64,000 nt of DNA from Amaranthus tricolor (Eukaryota > Streptophyta > Magnoliopsida > Caryophyllales > Amaranthaceae): the NCBI RefSeq assembly GCF_026212465.1, contig NC_080049.1:5421678-5485677 (forward strand), in the 5' to 3' direction. The notes under the pieces were generated by a model. That model saw nothing but the letters and a program-made list of their open reading frames with translations, was not told the DNA's origin and ran no database searches. This document shows, piece after piece, positions 1 to 26,747 of the stretch (positions are counted from its first letter, which is position 1; the number at the start of each line of letters is the position of its first letter). The translations under genes and the position numbers were made by a program.

Positions 1-539
1 GTCAACTTCAACTTGTTCCTATAATATGTTAGTAGCATAATACAATTTCATATGTTCAGTTAAATTTTTTTAAAATATTAATTTTTGAATTAAAAGCTGC
101 ATAAAATTTCTAATTAAATTTTCTTAGAATATATATTTGCTTTTTTAACAAAGTCTTTTCATTAAAATTTTAATTTCGAAAATATTTCATTAACTAACAA
201 AAGATACATGATAATCAAAAGTTATTTTGAGAATGACAAAAAATCATTATAATAACGTTATTGAAAGATTACCCAGATTTTTCTTAAAAAGCTTTAATTA
301 ATACTTATATTAACAATCAAATTTTTTTCATTTAAAACACTATATATTCAAAAAAATCTCTATATATTTTTATACCTTTTATACTGATAATTTGTAACTG
401 TATCTCTATCTAAAATTTATAATTATATATACAGTAATACTAACAACTTCGTGCATTGCACGAGTTTCTACACTAGTTATTACTAATTATTAGTAATATG
501 ATATGTTGTGAATAATTTTATGTCAAAAATTAGATCATA
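1..539. other. AT-rich intergenic sequence
   Basis: No gene, RNA or bounded repeat was recognised here. The stretch is strongly AT-rich with short homopolymer runs and no long reading frame. Confidence 0.5.
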
Positions 540-1475
540 AAAAAATAGGAAAATTTGTTGTGAATAATCCAACTTATTTTCAATTACTTGTCAATAATCT
601 CACCTTTTGAAAATTTTGTAATAATCTAACCTTTGTTTTCAATTTGTTGTCAATGGACCCTTTAGAAAATGATTTGCTATATCAGGTTAACTCTCATCTT
701 CTCCTTCTTTATAATAATCCAACCTATTTTCCATTATTTGCCAATAATCCCACCTTTTGAATTTTTTTTTAATAATCCAACATTTGTTTGCATTTTATTG
801 CCAATGGACCCTTCAAGAAGCTAAATACTCAGTTTCTCTTTGCCACTAGTTTATAATAATACAACATATCTCATCCATACATATAAGTCTATTTTAATTT
901 AACACATTTTCTCTTCAATTATTATCAAAAAATCCACAATTTTTAAAATACTCAATTTCTCTTTGGCACTGATTAAAAGGGTTATTTTACTTTGAAGATA
1001 AGTGAAAAACTTACGACTATTATTAATTTTTTATAATATTTTAACGTGTAAATTTCAACTTGATAAAGATAGTATATAACGCGTTGGGTGTAGGTCATCT
1101 GGTCGGGTCAAGCGGGTCAGATTTTTGAACACTCCTATTTGATGGCATATGTATGTAAAGACACTTCATAAACTTGGGAAGTAATAGCAATTTCATTTAG
1201 TTTCTTGAAGGATCCATTAGCAACAAGCAAAAAGTAAAGGTTGAATTATTAAACAAAATTTTAAAGGTGAGATTATTGGTAGGTAATGGAAAATAGATTG
1301 GATTATTATAAAGAAGGAAGAAGATAAGAGATAACATGATATAGTAGGTCATTTTTTTAAAGGGTCCATTGGCAACAAACTGAAAGCAAAAGTTGGATTA
1401 TTAAAATTTTTTTAAAAAGTGGAATTATTGGCAAGTAATTAAAACAAATTGAATTATTCACAATAATTTTTATTA
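540..1475. mobile_element. Fold-back (long inverted repeat) element
   Basis: The arm at about 541-800 reappears inverted at about 1195-1475. Shared phrases include TTGTGAATAATYCAA at the outer ends, CAATGGACCCTT against AAGGGTCCATTG, and TATAATAATCCAA against TTGGATTATTATA. Each arm contains an internal duplication of roughly 120-170 bp. The long inverted arms suggest a non-autonomous foldback or Mutator-like MITE. No clean target duplication was found, so the ends are approximate. The centre contains a separate fragment near 1085-1135 that looks like the right end of a hAT MITE (GGTCGGGTCAAGCGGGTC then GAACACTCCTA). Confidence 0.55.
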
Positions 1476-1725
1476 AAAATTAATCCAAATATGAGATTAT
1501 TTACTGCAAATAGATAAAAGGTAAATTGTTATTGTCAACTTCTGAAAAAACAACCCAACATATATGCAATTTAGTAATAGACAAGAACTTGAGTGTGTTT
1601 CTCCTGCTCGTCTAATCCTGTTCAATTTCCGGCGATAAAACAAGCTTCCAATTTTTCCAGAGCGAGACTTGTTGGATCAATACACACCATAACTCTATCT
1701 TCTTTGATGAGAAAAAGTTAGAAAA
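1476..1725 (+). promoter_or_regulatory. Upstream region and 5' UTR of AP5Z1
   Basis: This is the segment between the fold-back element and the AP5Z1 start codon. The last about 150 bases are richer in GC and CT than the sequence before, as in a transcribed 5' leader. No clear TATA box is visible, which fits a housekeeping gene. The transcription start cannot be placed from sequence alone. Confidence 0.35.
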
Positions 1726-15503
<13,778 letters not shown>

Positions 15504-15905
15504 TTAGTGCTAGTTTTGCGGCAACACGTTTGAATATTTATACCTGAATTGGAAATCTTGCTCATCTGAGTAGAATCAAGAACACGCATGTTTTCATGGC
15601 AGATCAGTGCTTCTTATTGTGTCTGAACTTTCTTCTAATATGAAGCATAGTGGAGCATCTATGTTTGTTCCGTCTCGTCAGCCTAGCACAAAAGTTAGTT
15701 GGATTACTTATCATCGTTCCAACTTTATAGATGTCTCCGAAGAGACAGGTTACTTATCATCCAAAGCTGTTCGTATTTCAGTTTTTGAGCATTGTCTCAA
15801 GACTCTAAAGAGACGAGATAACAGATATCACATATTATGTCGAGGATTTTGGGAATAATGTGTAGACTGTCAATAAAGAATGAATTCATAAGTGAAATGT
15901 GCGGT
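15504..15905 (+). other. Probable 3' UTR of AP5Z1
   Basis: The sequence after the stop codon keeps a base composition like the exons. It contains an 83-codon open frame (15607-15858) that has no recognisable similarity and no splice connection that would lengthen the known C-terminus. I read it as 3' UTR. A polyadenylation site was not located with certainty. Confidence 0.4.
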
Positions 15906-16315
15906 GTCAAATTTGAAGAATGCTTGTTTCGTATTTGTGCGGAATGCTGTATTTATGACCATAACCATGATCCATGGCTCATGTTGGAGGCGTGAGAGTA
16001 TGAAACTCTAATAATCATTTTAAACTATTTGTTGAGTCGGTTCTTTTACGGAAACCGTAAGGTGATCACTTGGCTATTGTATTATAATCCTATTTTCCAC
16101 CTAAATAAAAACCTTACAAAATTATAAAAATGCTTACGTCTTGATCATAATAATATAATATATGGGGTATACTATATTTTAAGATAAATTAAAGTCAGAG
16201 AATGTCAAAAAAAAAAAGATTATACTTTATTCCGCTTTTTCTAGTATAAATACACAACAAAAAAAAAACCTATGATCTTCTACGCATATCTTCCTTCTTT
16301 ATTTGTAAACTAATA

Positions 16316-16584
16316 CTTCCTTCTATTCAAGCACATAGTGAAGTGAAGATTTTATATTTGACTTTTAAAATTGTTTATTAATCACTTTTAACTTGTATTT
16401 TATTCTTAATATATAAGATATAACATAGTAAAGTGAAATTTTAATAGATTCGTTTCAATATAAAGATCATTAATATAACTTTCTATAATTTTTAATTATG
16501 CATATTTAGAGATATTAATAATAAAATTATTGCATTAATAAATGTGCTTAGTCAAATGAGACTATTAGGGTGAATAGAAGGAAG
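16316..16584. mobile_element. Stowaway-like MITE
   Basis: The ends CTTCCTTCTATTCA and GAATAGAAGGAAG are inverted repeats, and each is flanked by TA (16314-16315, 16585-16586). A TA target and about 270 bp length fit Tc1/Mariner-derived Stowaway MITEs. No coding capacity. Confidence 0.7.
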
Positions 16585-16659
16585 TACAAAACATCCATAA
16601 TTTCTTGAAAAATTGAAATTCAAATGTCATTGTAACCAAAATTGAAGCATAATTTTTCG

Positions 16660-17081
16660 GAAAAATTAACTAGAATAATTACACATATTATTGATTTACC
16701 TATAATAATCCTAATCTTTAATTAACCTTAAATGATTTCAATTTTAAGGTCATATCCAAGAACATTGATTTTTGCAGGTTAATTGCTGCCAAAAAAAAAA
16801 GAAAAATAAAATAAAAAATCAAAAATATTAAAAATACAAAATCAAAAAATAAACTAACTTGATTTTTTGACTTTTTTTGATTTTTCAAATTTTTATAATT
16901 TATTTTTTTTTTTATCTCTTTATTTTTTTTATGCAAATTGACTTGTTTTATAGGTAATAGGTTAACTTAGTTCATTCTTAGCAAACACCCCTGATAGTTG
17001 AGATTATTCATGTTTGATCCAAAGTTGAAATTATGGTAGAGAAATCAGTAAAAAGTCAGATTATTTTGAATAATTTTTCTT
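16660..17081. mobile_element. Fold-back MITE, family F copy 1
   Basis: The outer segments GAAAAATTAACTAGAATAAT and ATTATTTTGAATAATTTTTC are imperfect inverted repeats of about 90 bp. The centre holds an A/T-rich palindrome and the phrase GTTCATTCTTAGCAAACACC. Related copies occur at 27994-28396 (opposite orientation) and 31339-31634. Boundaries are approximate. Confidence 0.5.
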
Positions 17082-20044
17082 AATTTTTTATGATAATAAT
17101 TATGAATAAATGCGTGTTTTTTGAGTTAATTATACATAGTATGAGCCCTTAGTTTTGTTTCCTTTCCTATGAATTCAATGAAGTACAATTAACTGTTTTA
17201 ACATATACTTTTTCCCTTTTTTTACTGCATCCAAACACCTTTTTACATAATCCAACGTATTTATCGAATTGTTTATATCTAGAGTTATACACAATTAAAA
17301 TTCATAAAAATTTAATTTTATGAAAATATGCAACGACATGAATAACATAAGATTGCACATAACTATATTTTTTTCACATAATAGCCGCAATATATAAAAT
17401 GTCATAAGATTGTTTATAATTTTTTTTTCACATAACAGTTAAAAAACTTAATTTGGGAACAAGTAAAAAAAAGAAGAAAGTGAGAAATCGAAACCCTAGC
17501 CTATCTTTTCTCTCTCCCCCTATGCAAAAAAAAAAAAAAAAAAAAAAAAACTTAGCCTCCATTGTTTACAACGCTATTATGAACTTTATTGTTGATGGTT
17601 ATTAATTTGTTTTTGTGTGTCGTTTTTATTTTTAGTTTTTTTGTTGAATAAAGTAGGCATTGTTTGCTTCCAGCCTCTCATCTTTATGATGGCTTTGTAT
17701 TCCATCTTTATGAGTGTTGTTTTTTTGGATTAGATTTAGGATTGTAGGTTTTAAAAATCCGTCTAATAAATTTGTCGATTTGATCAATCATGTGACATCT
17801 CCTTTGTCACTACACTTCAAGGGAGCTCCATCAAGAAAGATGACATCATATATGTTTTATAGGATTGGTTAGTATAAGGCTAATTATTATCCGTATTGTT
17901 ATTTCAGATTTTATAAGGAATAATTATTGCAAGTACAATAATAATTTTGTTATTTCAAATACATCACCCTTTCCCTATTCCATAAGAAAAACAAAGTACA
18001 ATTAAACCTACACATGTGAAATTTAATCTTATCCTTAATTGACAATATGAAATTCAATCAGAAATTAGTGGGTCATAACTTAAAAATTTTGACCAGTAAG
18101 GTTGTAAGCCAAAAAATAACTTGATTCGAGTTTGATCGATATTCGAACAGGACCGTTTTTACCCGCTTTCAATTCAACGTCTTTAATTTTAATTTCATGT
18201 CATCATTTTCAGTTCCACATTATCGTTTTAGTTGGGACCCATTATATTTATATAGTAATTTGTTTCTATATTTGAAGTTAGCATTTTTTTTTATTTTAAC
18301 CTTAAAATAGTTATATTGATCTTTTTAAATATAAAATTATTTTCTTTGAAAATATTAAATTATTATACATATATTTGAAAAGAAAGTGATTGTAAAATAT
18401 ATATTTTTTTTGAATTTTTGGCATATTGGGTCCATCGCACCAACCCAAACCTGGTTAGACTCGATTGATCCAATCCGGCACCGATCGAATCTGAAAATAA
18501 TCCGATTTGAAAATAATCCTACTGAAACTGATTTGATCCGCAACTTGCATAATCGACGATTTTGACAGCAGTTTTATTCACACTGATGAAAAGTTTTGTC
18601 CTTCCATGCTTATCATCATTTACCAGGAAATTATTCCTCCATTTCTCCTACCTATAGAATTTCTTACTCTTAAATTATTATAGAATGATAAATAGTGTAA
18701 AATTTAATTTGGTGAAAGTAAATGTATTATCTAAGATTCAAGTTTTTCACAAAATGAATGTTCTTTTCAGGCGATGATGCAATTTGTTGTCATATGTGAT
18801 GTGTCACAAACATTTGCAATGCACGTGGGGGATTGTAAATATGTTATCCAAGAATAGTTGATGTCATGGCTTGCAAGAAGCATGACTTTTCTCTATCCCT
18901 GTCCAAAAGCACATTCAACTTAATATTTTAAGAGCTTTTTAAAATTCTATTTTAGAGAGACAAAGCGATTAATAGATATACATAAAACATAACATTTCAT
19001 GTGACATAGCACCACTTAAACTCCAAATTATGAGAGTTTTTGTTTCAGGTAAAACGGTGTTATTTCAGAGGGACAGAATAAATAATAAATATATTTTCTC
19101 TGTTTTAAAATACTTACACTCGATTATAATGTGTTATATGGAAAAATATCACTATCAGTAATAAGCATAATGTATGAGAGAAAGTATAAAAACATAACAT
19201 TCCTTGTAGAAAAAGTAACAGTTGTATTACAAAGATAAACAAGACAGCACGTAGCAGTACTACACTATAGAAGAGTTTGAGATTGGCAGGCCACTATGGA
19301 GATATAGTATGGACCTCATTTTTACTTCTTCGTTAATGTCGTGGATTATTGACAACCATTAACACAATTCTAATTATTCTAAGCTTATTTGTCACTTCCT
19401 CCAACATGCAAAGATATCTTCTACTCTTCTAATACTACGTCTACATGTCCACATATCTCCTAGTCTCCTATCATATTCCCCCCTTATGTGTGAACAAGCT
19501 AATTTATACTGTTTTTATCGAGAAATCAACTCAATCAATAGTTTTCTATAATAGTCAAACGTTTTAGATATGCCACGTGGTACACGCTCCGTTACATGAA
19601 AGTCTACAGCTAAAAGTGTGAATATATAAAACACATATAGAGGATTAACATGGGTCTTGGACCCTAATTTAAGAGTCATCTGTTTCTTTTTTTTTTATGG
19701 ACACTATGAGTCTAGGTTGGATCTAGAGCATGGGTCTTCTTAGTTAGGGTTCGGGTTCTAAGTCTAAAGTTCAAGATATTTGTGCTATATGCTCTATGAC
19801 GACGCACCCTCATGCGATAATTCTTTGGACTATAAGACATTCCTTAATATGGTCCACACGTTTTTATACATCTTTAAAACGCGGAAAATATCAGTTCTCT
19901 TATTTGGAAAACCGTTACAAAGCGACCGATGTGATGCGATAAGCAGTCTTATTTTTACTCTATGGCGTTACATATACCATATTTTAATAAGAGGTGCATG
20001 AGATTCAAAGTGGTAACTGATGGTTGAAACTATATAATATGTTA
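17082..20044. other. AT-rich intergenic stretch
   Basis: No gene was recognised. Noted within it: a poly-A run at about 17527-17550, and a segment at 18120-18540 with scattered CCGATC/ATCCGAT words like the subterminal repeats of hAT MITEs, but without readable ends. Confidence 0.4.
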
Positions 20045-20466
20045 CTCTCTTCATTCCTTAATGAAGTTTGTGGAAAGTTGACGGAAATTAAGAAAAAATA
20101 GAATCTTTAGATAGTGGATATATTATTTTATTGAATAATAAATTTGATAGAGGAACAGTGGGGACTATAAACATTATAAAAGTATCTAAAGAAAGTCAGT
20201 GGAAAAAAATATGAGGACCACAACTAACAAAAAATTTTTTTTATAAAGTTAGTAGGAAACATGTAAAAACCATAAGAAATATATGTTAAAATGAAGTTAA
20301 TTAGTGGAAGAAATGTGAGGACTAAAAGCACTATTAAAATATTAAAATAAGGATAAATAAGGTTATATTTGTCTAAAATTTGTGATACTAATAGAAAAAT
20401 TATTTGTGAGAACAATAAATAAAATAATCTAAAATAGCAAATGAGAACTTTGTAAGAAATAGAGAG
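20045..20466. mobile_element. Stowaway-like MITE
   Basis: The start CTCTCTTCATTCCTTAATGA and the end TTGTAAGAAATAGAGAG form imperfect terminal inverted repeats. TA flanks both sides (20043-20044, 20467-20468). The interior is AT-rich and non-coding. Confidence 0.6.
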
Positions 20467-20613
20467 TATATTAATATATCATTTTATATTAATATTTTAG
20501 TGTAGTCGTTATACTTTCATTTATATTATTTGATGTTAATCGAATCATATGGTGAGAATTTTGGGAAGTTTCCTAAAGTAAGGTTATGGCATGGATCAGA
20601 CAGTATTTATAGT

Positions 20614-21271
20614 TGTTGGGTTATTTTCTCTCGTTTGAAGGAAGAGTCCAATTAGTATATTTAAATATGGGCTTTTAATATTATTTATGGGCTAATATAT
20701 TAATTAAAATAAAAAAAAAAAAGAAAAAACAATAAAACAAAAAAAAGGCAATTATTTTTGGGTTTTACATATGACACGCAAAACATAAGAAAAAGTAAGG
20801 TACAGTGAGCGAGGCGGCAGAAAAAGAGAAACATGCACGGGAAGTTTTCGTCAATCCGATCGAAGGTTATTCGTGGTCCTTTTTTCGTCAAATTTTGACA
20901 CGGTGTTTCCGTCTATCCAACCTACATATTCAACGGTTGGAATGTTGATTTGTGTATTGTAAGTGGGTAATTTGTATTTTGTTATAATTTACTCTAATTG
21001 TTATTTTACCACTTTTGAGTGATGTTTTAGGGTTGTTTGGTGTTTGTATTGCTCTTAGTATTGTCTAGAGAGGATTTTAGTTGTACTATTAATTTTATTG
21101 GTGATTAGTGGAAGAGTTTGGTACCACTTATGGTCCCGTGGTTTTTTCCCGCATTGGGTTTCCACGTAAAATATCGTGTATACTTTACTTTCCGCATTTT
21201 TACTTTACTGTGCTTGATTATGAGATATTATTATTTGTTTGATTGGATTGGTCATTTTTACTCATCTAACA
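20614..21271 (+). mobile_element. Probable Copia LTR (solo or truncated)
   Basis: The segment begins TGTTGGGTTATTTTC and ends CTCATCTAACA, a TG...CA layout. The part at 21130-21200 (GGTCCCGTGGTTTTTTCCC, then GGGTTTCCACGTAAAATATC) is characteristic of the R/U5 region of plant Copia (Ale/Retrofit-like) LTRs. No target duplication was found and no primer binding site follows, so this is a solo or degenerate LTR. A 136-codon open frame crossing its right end has no support as a gene. Confidence 0.55.
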
Positions 21272-21274
21272 ACA

Positions 21275-23290
21275 CAAAGGAAGAAAGTGTGTGTTATATT
21301 GCCACTTTTCTCAATAATAGTTTTGTTGAGGGATGGATCAGGCGGTACCTTGTTTCTAGTCAAATACGGACAATAATTTTTATAATTATTAAAAACTTTT
21401 CAATTTCCATAAGAGATCGTTACACTTTTTTTTTATCTTGTATACAATTTCCATTTATAGAAAAATCTCACCATTTTCTTTATTCTGATTCACACAATTT
21501 AAATTTTAAATGGCCTCATAGTTTTTAATCTTTATATTATTATATATAATATACAATTATGATAATTTTTAAAAATAAATTGGACTATTTATAAAGAATG
21601 AATAAAGAGCAGATTGATGACATGTAGGAGAGTTGAGAATGAGGAAAGAAACGTGGGGAGATGATATAAAATAATGAACAACCACCTTTCACTTAGCCAA
21701 ATATTATTGTATTTATTGTCAATATGTGAATTAATCAATCAATTTGAATATGTGAAAATTCGGAAAAGAGTAAATTTAGTACGTCAATCTGTACGGACAT
21801 AATTAATCACATGGACTTCACCTGTCAGGCTCTCACACATTTCATCTCTTTTATTTTACCTGCAATGTTTAAATAATACTCTTTGTGTTTTTTTTTAAAT
21901 GTTTATTTGTTTTGAATATGTTTCTCAATACACTAATATTATCTTTAAAATTTCTAATCGTGTATAATTAAAAATTATAAAAACTAAATATCAATAAACC
22001 TTATATTGGGACAAATCAAATAAGATCTCATTTAACTATGTTTTAACTTATAAATTAACAATAAAATACAAATTAAGAATGAATGATAAATAGTATCCAA
22101 AAATCAAATAAGACGTTTGAAAAGAAAAAGAGGGATTACTAATTTCACTTCATTAATGTATCAATTATTGTAAACAAATAAAAAAAATATAATGTAGCAA
22201 GTATTATGAAAAATATATAAAGCTATTAAAAATAAAACTAAAGAGTCAAAAAAATATAAACTCCATGTACGAGATTCGCTGCATAAATCATAAAGGAACC
22301 AATGTCTTCGCATTATGGTGTTAAAAAATTGCATTTTGAACCGTCTTAAAGAGTATTTATATCATCGTATTCGTTATCGCAATAACTTTATGCATTTTAG
22401 CACTTATGGCTATACTCTATTAATACAAATTGCTCTTGATAATTTTTTAGTCCTAGGCAAAAAATTAAATTAGGGCTTTTATATAAGTAAAGTTTCGGTT
22501 GTTTTTTCTTCAACTATGTAGTTCAGTAGTCATGCACTTAACTGAGAAACCTAATGCTACAAGTTCGATCCATGCTAAAAGCTACTTATGCAAATACTAA
22601 TTTTTAATTATAAAAGATTAAATCAATTTGAGCGCAATCATAAGCTAGACCCTCGATGGTTGCACCTCAAAACTATCCACAGAAACGATCCTCAATACAA
22701 TAATAATTCCACAATAGAACATGTCTAGAAAAGATTAATCAAAGTATAATGAGTCAAATTAAGATTACTTATAATATTATGGTCAAGTTAACAAGTAAAT
22801 AGTTGATGTTCCTTGTTGGACAAGTTCAGAGTCATCTTCTATCATTCCTAATTTATTTATGGTATTCCATGACTGATGATAGGTGCTTTAAATCCTTGTG
22901 TTCTCATTCTGAATGCTTTCATATAAGCTCTTTTATAGGGTTAGTCAAAATGGGATATTTGAATTTTCTTGTAAGCTTATGATAAGCTTATTGTTTGAAT
23001 GAAGTTGAACTTTTCTGCCTGAAATCTGATGGATCTTATATGAAAATGAAACAAACAATTCATTAACAAAAGAGCTAAACAAGATTCATGCACTCCAATA
23101 TGCCCTGTGTTGATAAACTAATTTATATCATTTATGCCTAATTGCCTAGCTATAATGATAATTTTTCAAACATAACCTACAAGTTAACAAGCTATTCCAC
23201 CCTTTTGTTAATTTGCCCTGATGAAGTTACCCTCAAATGTCAAGGCCAAACTAGTTTTCTGTAGAATTGTAGAGTGCAGACGGACTGCCA
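21275..23290. other. AT-rich intergenic stretch with weak MITE traces
   Basis: No gene was seen. The segment at about 21877-22138 has loosely inverted ends (TACTCTTTGTG... and ...AAAAAGAGGGATTA) and may be an old Stowaway-type MITE. Confidence 0.35.
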
Positions 23291-23291
23291 A

Positions 23292-23562
23292 TAAACCAAC
23301 TTAACAAAAATTTTAAAATTGATGGTTGAAATCTCAATATATGTTATATATTTTATTATGCTTCCTCAAACTTGAGCCTTTTAGGCTAAAATTGTGGATG
23401 CAACACAAGTCTTCCTTAAATTTGACGATGATAATTCCACTTGAAAGGAGGGGTGAATGAGATTTGAATCAATACCTAGGCTCTGATACCATGTTAAAAA
23501 ACTAATTCAACCAAAAGTTTAAGGTGATGGTTGAAATCCAATATAACATATACTCTATCATA
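23292..23562 (-). mobile_element. TRIM family T, copy 1
   Basis: Two short direct repeats (about 23298-23355 and 23501-23560) share the phrase TGATGGTTGAAATC followed by CAATATA and ATATACT. Between them lies GCTCTGATACCATG (about 23490), the reverse complement of a methionine-tRNA primer binding site, so the element reads on the minus strand. LTRs are only about 60-70 bp. The same family occurs at 25251-25470 and 34688-34978. Confidence 0.65.
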
Positions 23563-24315
23563 GATCTTTATAGACCTTGGGAACCCTGATGATTTATATG
23601 CTCAAATTTATAATAGGATTAATTGGTTTGTTTTTGTTTGTTCTTGATGGACTCAAATATTTACAGTTTTTTGGTTTCAAATTACAATGGACTTATTAAA
23701 TCTCGTGTACTTTTTAGTTATATGAAGCTGCAAACAAAGCTTGTTATCATCGGTCAATCAGAAATACCCTCATTGTTTTTACATGTTTATTATATTATCT
23801 TTATGTTCCTCTGTTCTTTTTATCAATTAGTTCATGGACCCTTGTTTTAACTTTAACAATTCTTAGTATTCTAAGATTTAAACCATAACGACATTGAACA
23901 ATGAGGTATATTTCTAGGAACTTCCCTAAAAAACTATGAGAATAACTAATGTTCCTGATGACCATGAAAAATTATAAACAATGAGGAATTTCTAGGAACT
24001 TCCCTAATATAGTGTGACAGTTTCTTATGTTCCTTAAGAGCATGAAAGCTTATTAGTAGTATAATTCAATCTTGACCAAATATTTCAATTGGTTAAGGTA
24101 GCTTTGTAGAATATGCTTCCCATGTAAGATCTTGAATTGGTGTGATGGGTTAGAACTTTTATCTTATTCTTCTCCTAATCATCTTTCTTCCCCTCCTATA
24201 AAAGACTTATTCCTTTGCAATTTTAGCCAAACTTGAAAACCTTCTAAGCCTTTTGTTCTCTTCATAATCAAACTTCAAAATCTTCTAACTGCTTTTTCAT
24301 ATCTTCGGTGTTTCT
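23563..24315 (+). promoter_or_regulatory. Upstream region of VUP-like gene A
   Basis: A TATA-box candidate, TATAAAAG at 24197-24204, lies 112 bases before the start codon. It is followed by a CT-rich leader with phrases such as CTTCATAATC. Further upstream is AT-rich sequence with nothing else recognised. The promoter call is inference. Confidence 0.4.
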
Positions 24316-25625
24316 ATGGATGATTCTATGAGCTCTACCAACCACAAAATCCGCCAAACTCTCTATTCAGACAACGATTTTGAGTCTTCTTCTGAAGATA
24401 GTAGTTGGTCTTTGTATCTTGATAACTCTGTCGCTACGAGTAATTCGAAAGGTACTGTCAGTTGTTCTGATTCTGAAATCTCCTCTATATATTCCGGTCC
24501 TGATGGTCGAGCAAAAAAGATGAATCAAAACGAAGATCACATCGAAACAGCTAGATCGAGTGCTAAAAGGAGAAAGATGACAGTTCCTTGTATTGATCAT
24601 GAGCTGGAGGATACTGCAACCTCTCCTGTTTGTAATTCTATGGTATGTATTGTATATTGAGGATGTTATGTTCTATTTGATTCTGCTAAATTAGGCTGGA
24701 CTAATTGTGAATGCCACTATGCCAACATATTATCGGAAACACGAGGTGCATACACTTCATAAGCCAAGGATATATATACCGTCCTAAGACCATATGGCAA
24801 TGGGAAAAGTGTGCACACCTTTTTTAATATGTCGATGTGAGATAAGACATCCCAACAGATTCTTATCTATTTTGACATCATTTATTACTTGTGTTACATT
24901 TTAGGTTCAGGAGTTGGAACAATGGTATTTGGCTATGCAAGAGATAATAAGCTCTGATTTGAAAGTATTCCCATCTATGCAGCAAGACAAGCTTGACTAT
25001 GCTTGGGTTTCTCAGGTGAAAACACAACTGTCCTGGAATTGTTTCTAATTTCTTTGCCAACATCAATAAGTCATACAACTTGTCTTGTATGAAACCGATT
25101 CATGGTCTCACCATAAGATGAGTCCATATAATTAGTCCATTTCTCTAATCGATCAGTTTAAAGCTGTAAGTGATCACTTTAGCACACTAAATGTACATGA
25201 GGTCGGCCAATAGAGACTGTCTCATTCAATAATTTGTCTAAGTCATAATGTCAAGTAATCAATTGAACCAAAATCTTAAATTGATGTTTGAATCCTCAAT
25301 ATATGTTATATACTCTATTACACCCTCAAACAAAAACCCTTTAAGTTAGAAGGGTGGATGCCTCATACATAAGGCGAACTATTCCGTTCTCAAATGAGTG
25401 ATGGATATGATTCGAACCTGTGACCTTCTGTTGTGTAGCATCCAATAAACTTAAACTGATAGTTGAAGTTCTAAATTTCTCTTGCATCGGTTTTTTCAGG
25501 AGAAACAAAATACTTCCAACCAGACGGGAGAACAAATACATTCAAGTTGTATTGGGAAAGAATTCAACAATGCAGGATTAAGGGAAAAGGGACTGTGTTT
25601 AGTCCCAGTTTCTTTGTTATTCTAG
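24316..25625 (+). CDS. VUP-like small protein, gene A
   Basis: Three exons, 24316-24642, 24905-25015 and 25500-25625, have GT-AG introns, all in phase 0. The product is 187 aa. It opens MDDSMSSTN. The core motif EDSSWSLYLDNS lies near residues 27-38, a basic KRRK at 84-87 may be a nuclear signal, LEDTATS is at 97-103, and the C-terminal block LREKGLCLVPVSLL is at 173-186. These blocks match gene B at 30173 in order and spacing. They also resemble the short conserved motifs of plant VASCULAR-RELATED UNKNOWN PROTEINs, whose overexpression is reported to alter xylem development and growth. There is no enzyme domain, signal peptide or membrane segment. The family assignment rests on remembered motifs; function is inference. 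Confidence 0.8.
25251..25470 (-). mobile_element. TRIM family T, copy 2 (last intron of gene A)
   Basis: Phrases CTTAAATTGATGTTTGAATC, AATATATGTTATATACTCTA and AAGTTAGAAGGGTGGATGC match the family copies at 23292 and 34688. The right end, ACTGATAGTTGAAG, lies about 30 bp before exon 3. Ends are degraded and no target duplication was found. Confidence 0.55.
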
Positions 25626-25740
25626 GTTTGGTTATTAACTACCACCCCACCTATTCAAAATCCTTCCATATCTTTTCTACCCTGGATTGGATATTTCTCA
25701 TGAACAAAGATGGAAGAGGGAAAGATTTACATACTGATAA

Positions 25741-25935
25741 CTGATCAGGATATGGGAACAACACTAATCTAATGCAATATTGATATCGGTCCACACAATT
25801 TCAAGGGGGATGACGGCTTTTTTGTCTATGGACAAAGAATTCGTGTGGGCAACTACTAAAGTTGATCTATTCATTCATGTAGTCGATCCAGATCCTTAGG
25901 ATTAAGGTTTTGATATTGTTGTTGTTGAGATAAAC
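25741..25935 (+). mobile_element. RTE LINE 3' end fragment
   Basis: The last part, CTTAGGATTAAGGTTTTGAT followed by ATTGTTGTTGTTGAG (about 25895-25928), is the usual 3' terminus of plant RTE-type LINEs and matches the ends near 52600-52625 and (inverted) 11100-11130. Upstream sequence to 25741 probably belongs to it but is too decayed to frame. Confidence 0.55.
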
Positions 25936-26747
25936 GTCACTACCAAGGGTCTAAAATAGACTTGGCGATCTAATGGTATTCGACTAGTTGAGGTAAGGAA
26001 GCAAGTTTCTGTAACTCGACTATTATGCCTCAGCAGCACTAAAATGATTTGTGGGTGTTATTGTTCTTGTAATCAAGCATAATTACAAGCAATATCCAAG
26101 CTGAACAAAAAAAATTGCAACCTCTTTGGACTTGGAGCCTGAAATCCATGGAATATCAGCATATGTAGACTATGTCATATGTGCATTAACTGATATAAGC
26201 AATGCGGTGCACAATAACATCGATGCTACTGTTTACGAGACTAATAAGAGAAAATGTCGAATCCCATGGAGAATTTTGTATCAGTGGAGTAACAATCGTT
26301 ACCACGTAACGAGTATAATCAACACAGGATTCGAAATATGTTAGGGCTATCAAATGCTTTATGATCGTTGTCTTTCATCTCTAGGATGATCAATCACCAT
26401 GACCTTCTCTGCTTGAATTCCTGCTGAACATTCTTCGTGTTTCACACATATTGAGGCATGCCAGTGATATGGGATACTTATTCTCGATCGAAAATTGGAA
26501 CACTTCTGTCGATTCTTTTGTAAAATGTTTTCATTATTGGAATGGATTCCTTTGTAAATCAGATTTAGCTTCAGTAAACAAATTATGTTTGTAATTCTAA
26601 GTAATAGTTAATGGAGTAGTCAGTCTGAAGTTGCACAAATATATCTTTTGTTGTGCTGCATCTTGGTATACATTTTTTGCTCCTCCTTGCTCCCTGCAAC
26701 AATTGTTATCGGTCATGCTGATCACAGGTTTGGATGATGATATTAGT
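25936..26747. other. Unassigned sequence downstream of gene A
   Basis: Base composition is less AT-rich than the surrounding intergenic DNA. A 72-codon open frame at 26126-26344 (MDLEPEIHGISAYVDYV...) has no recognisable motif or splice partner. It could be the relic of a gene or transposon; I see nothing firmer. Confidence 0.3.

Noticed and set aside
21118..21528. 136-codon open frame on the + strand
   Set aside because: It overlaps the R/U5 part of a Copia LTR and has no recognisable protein features.
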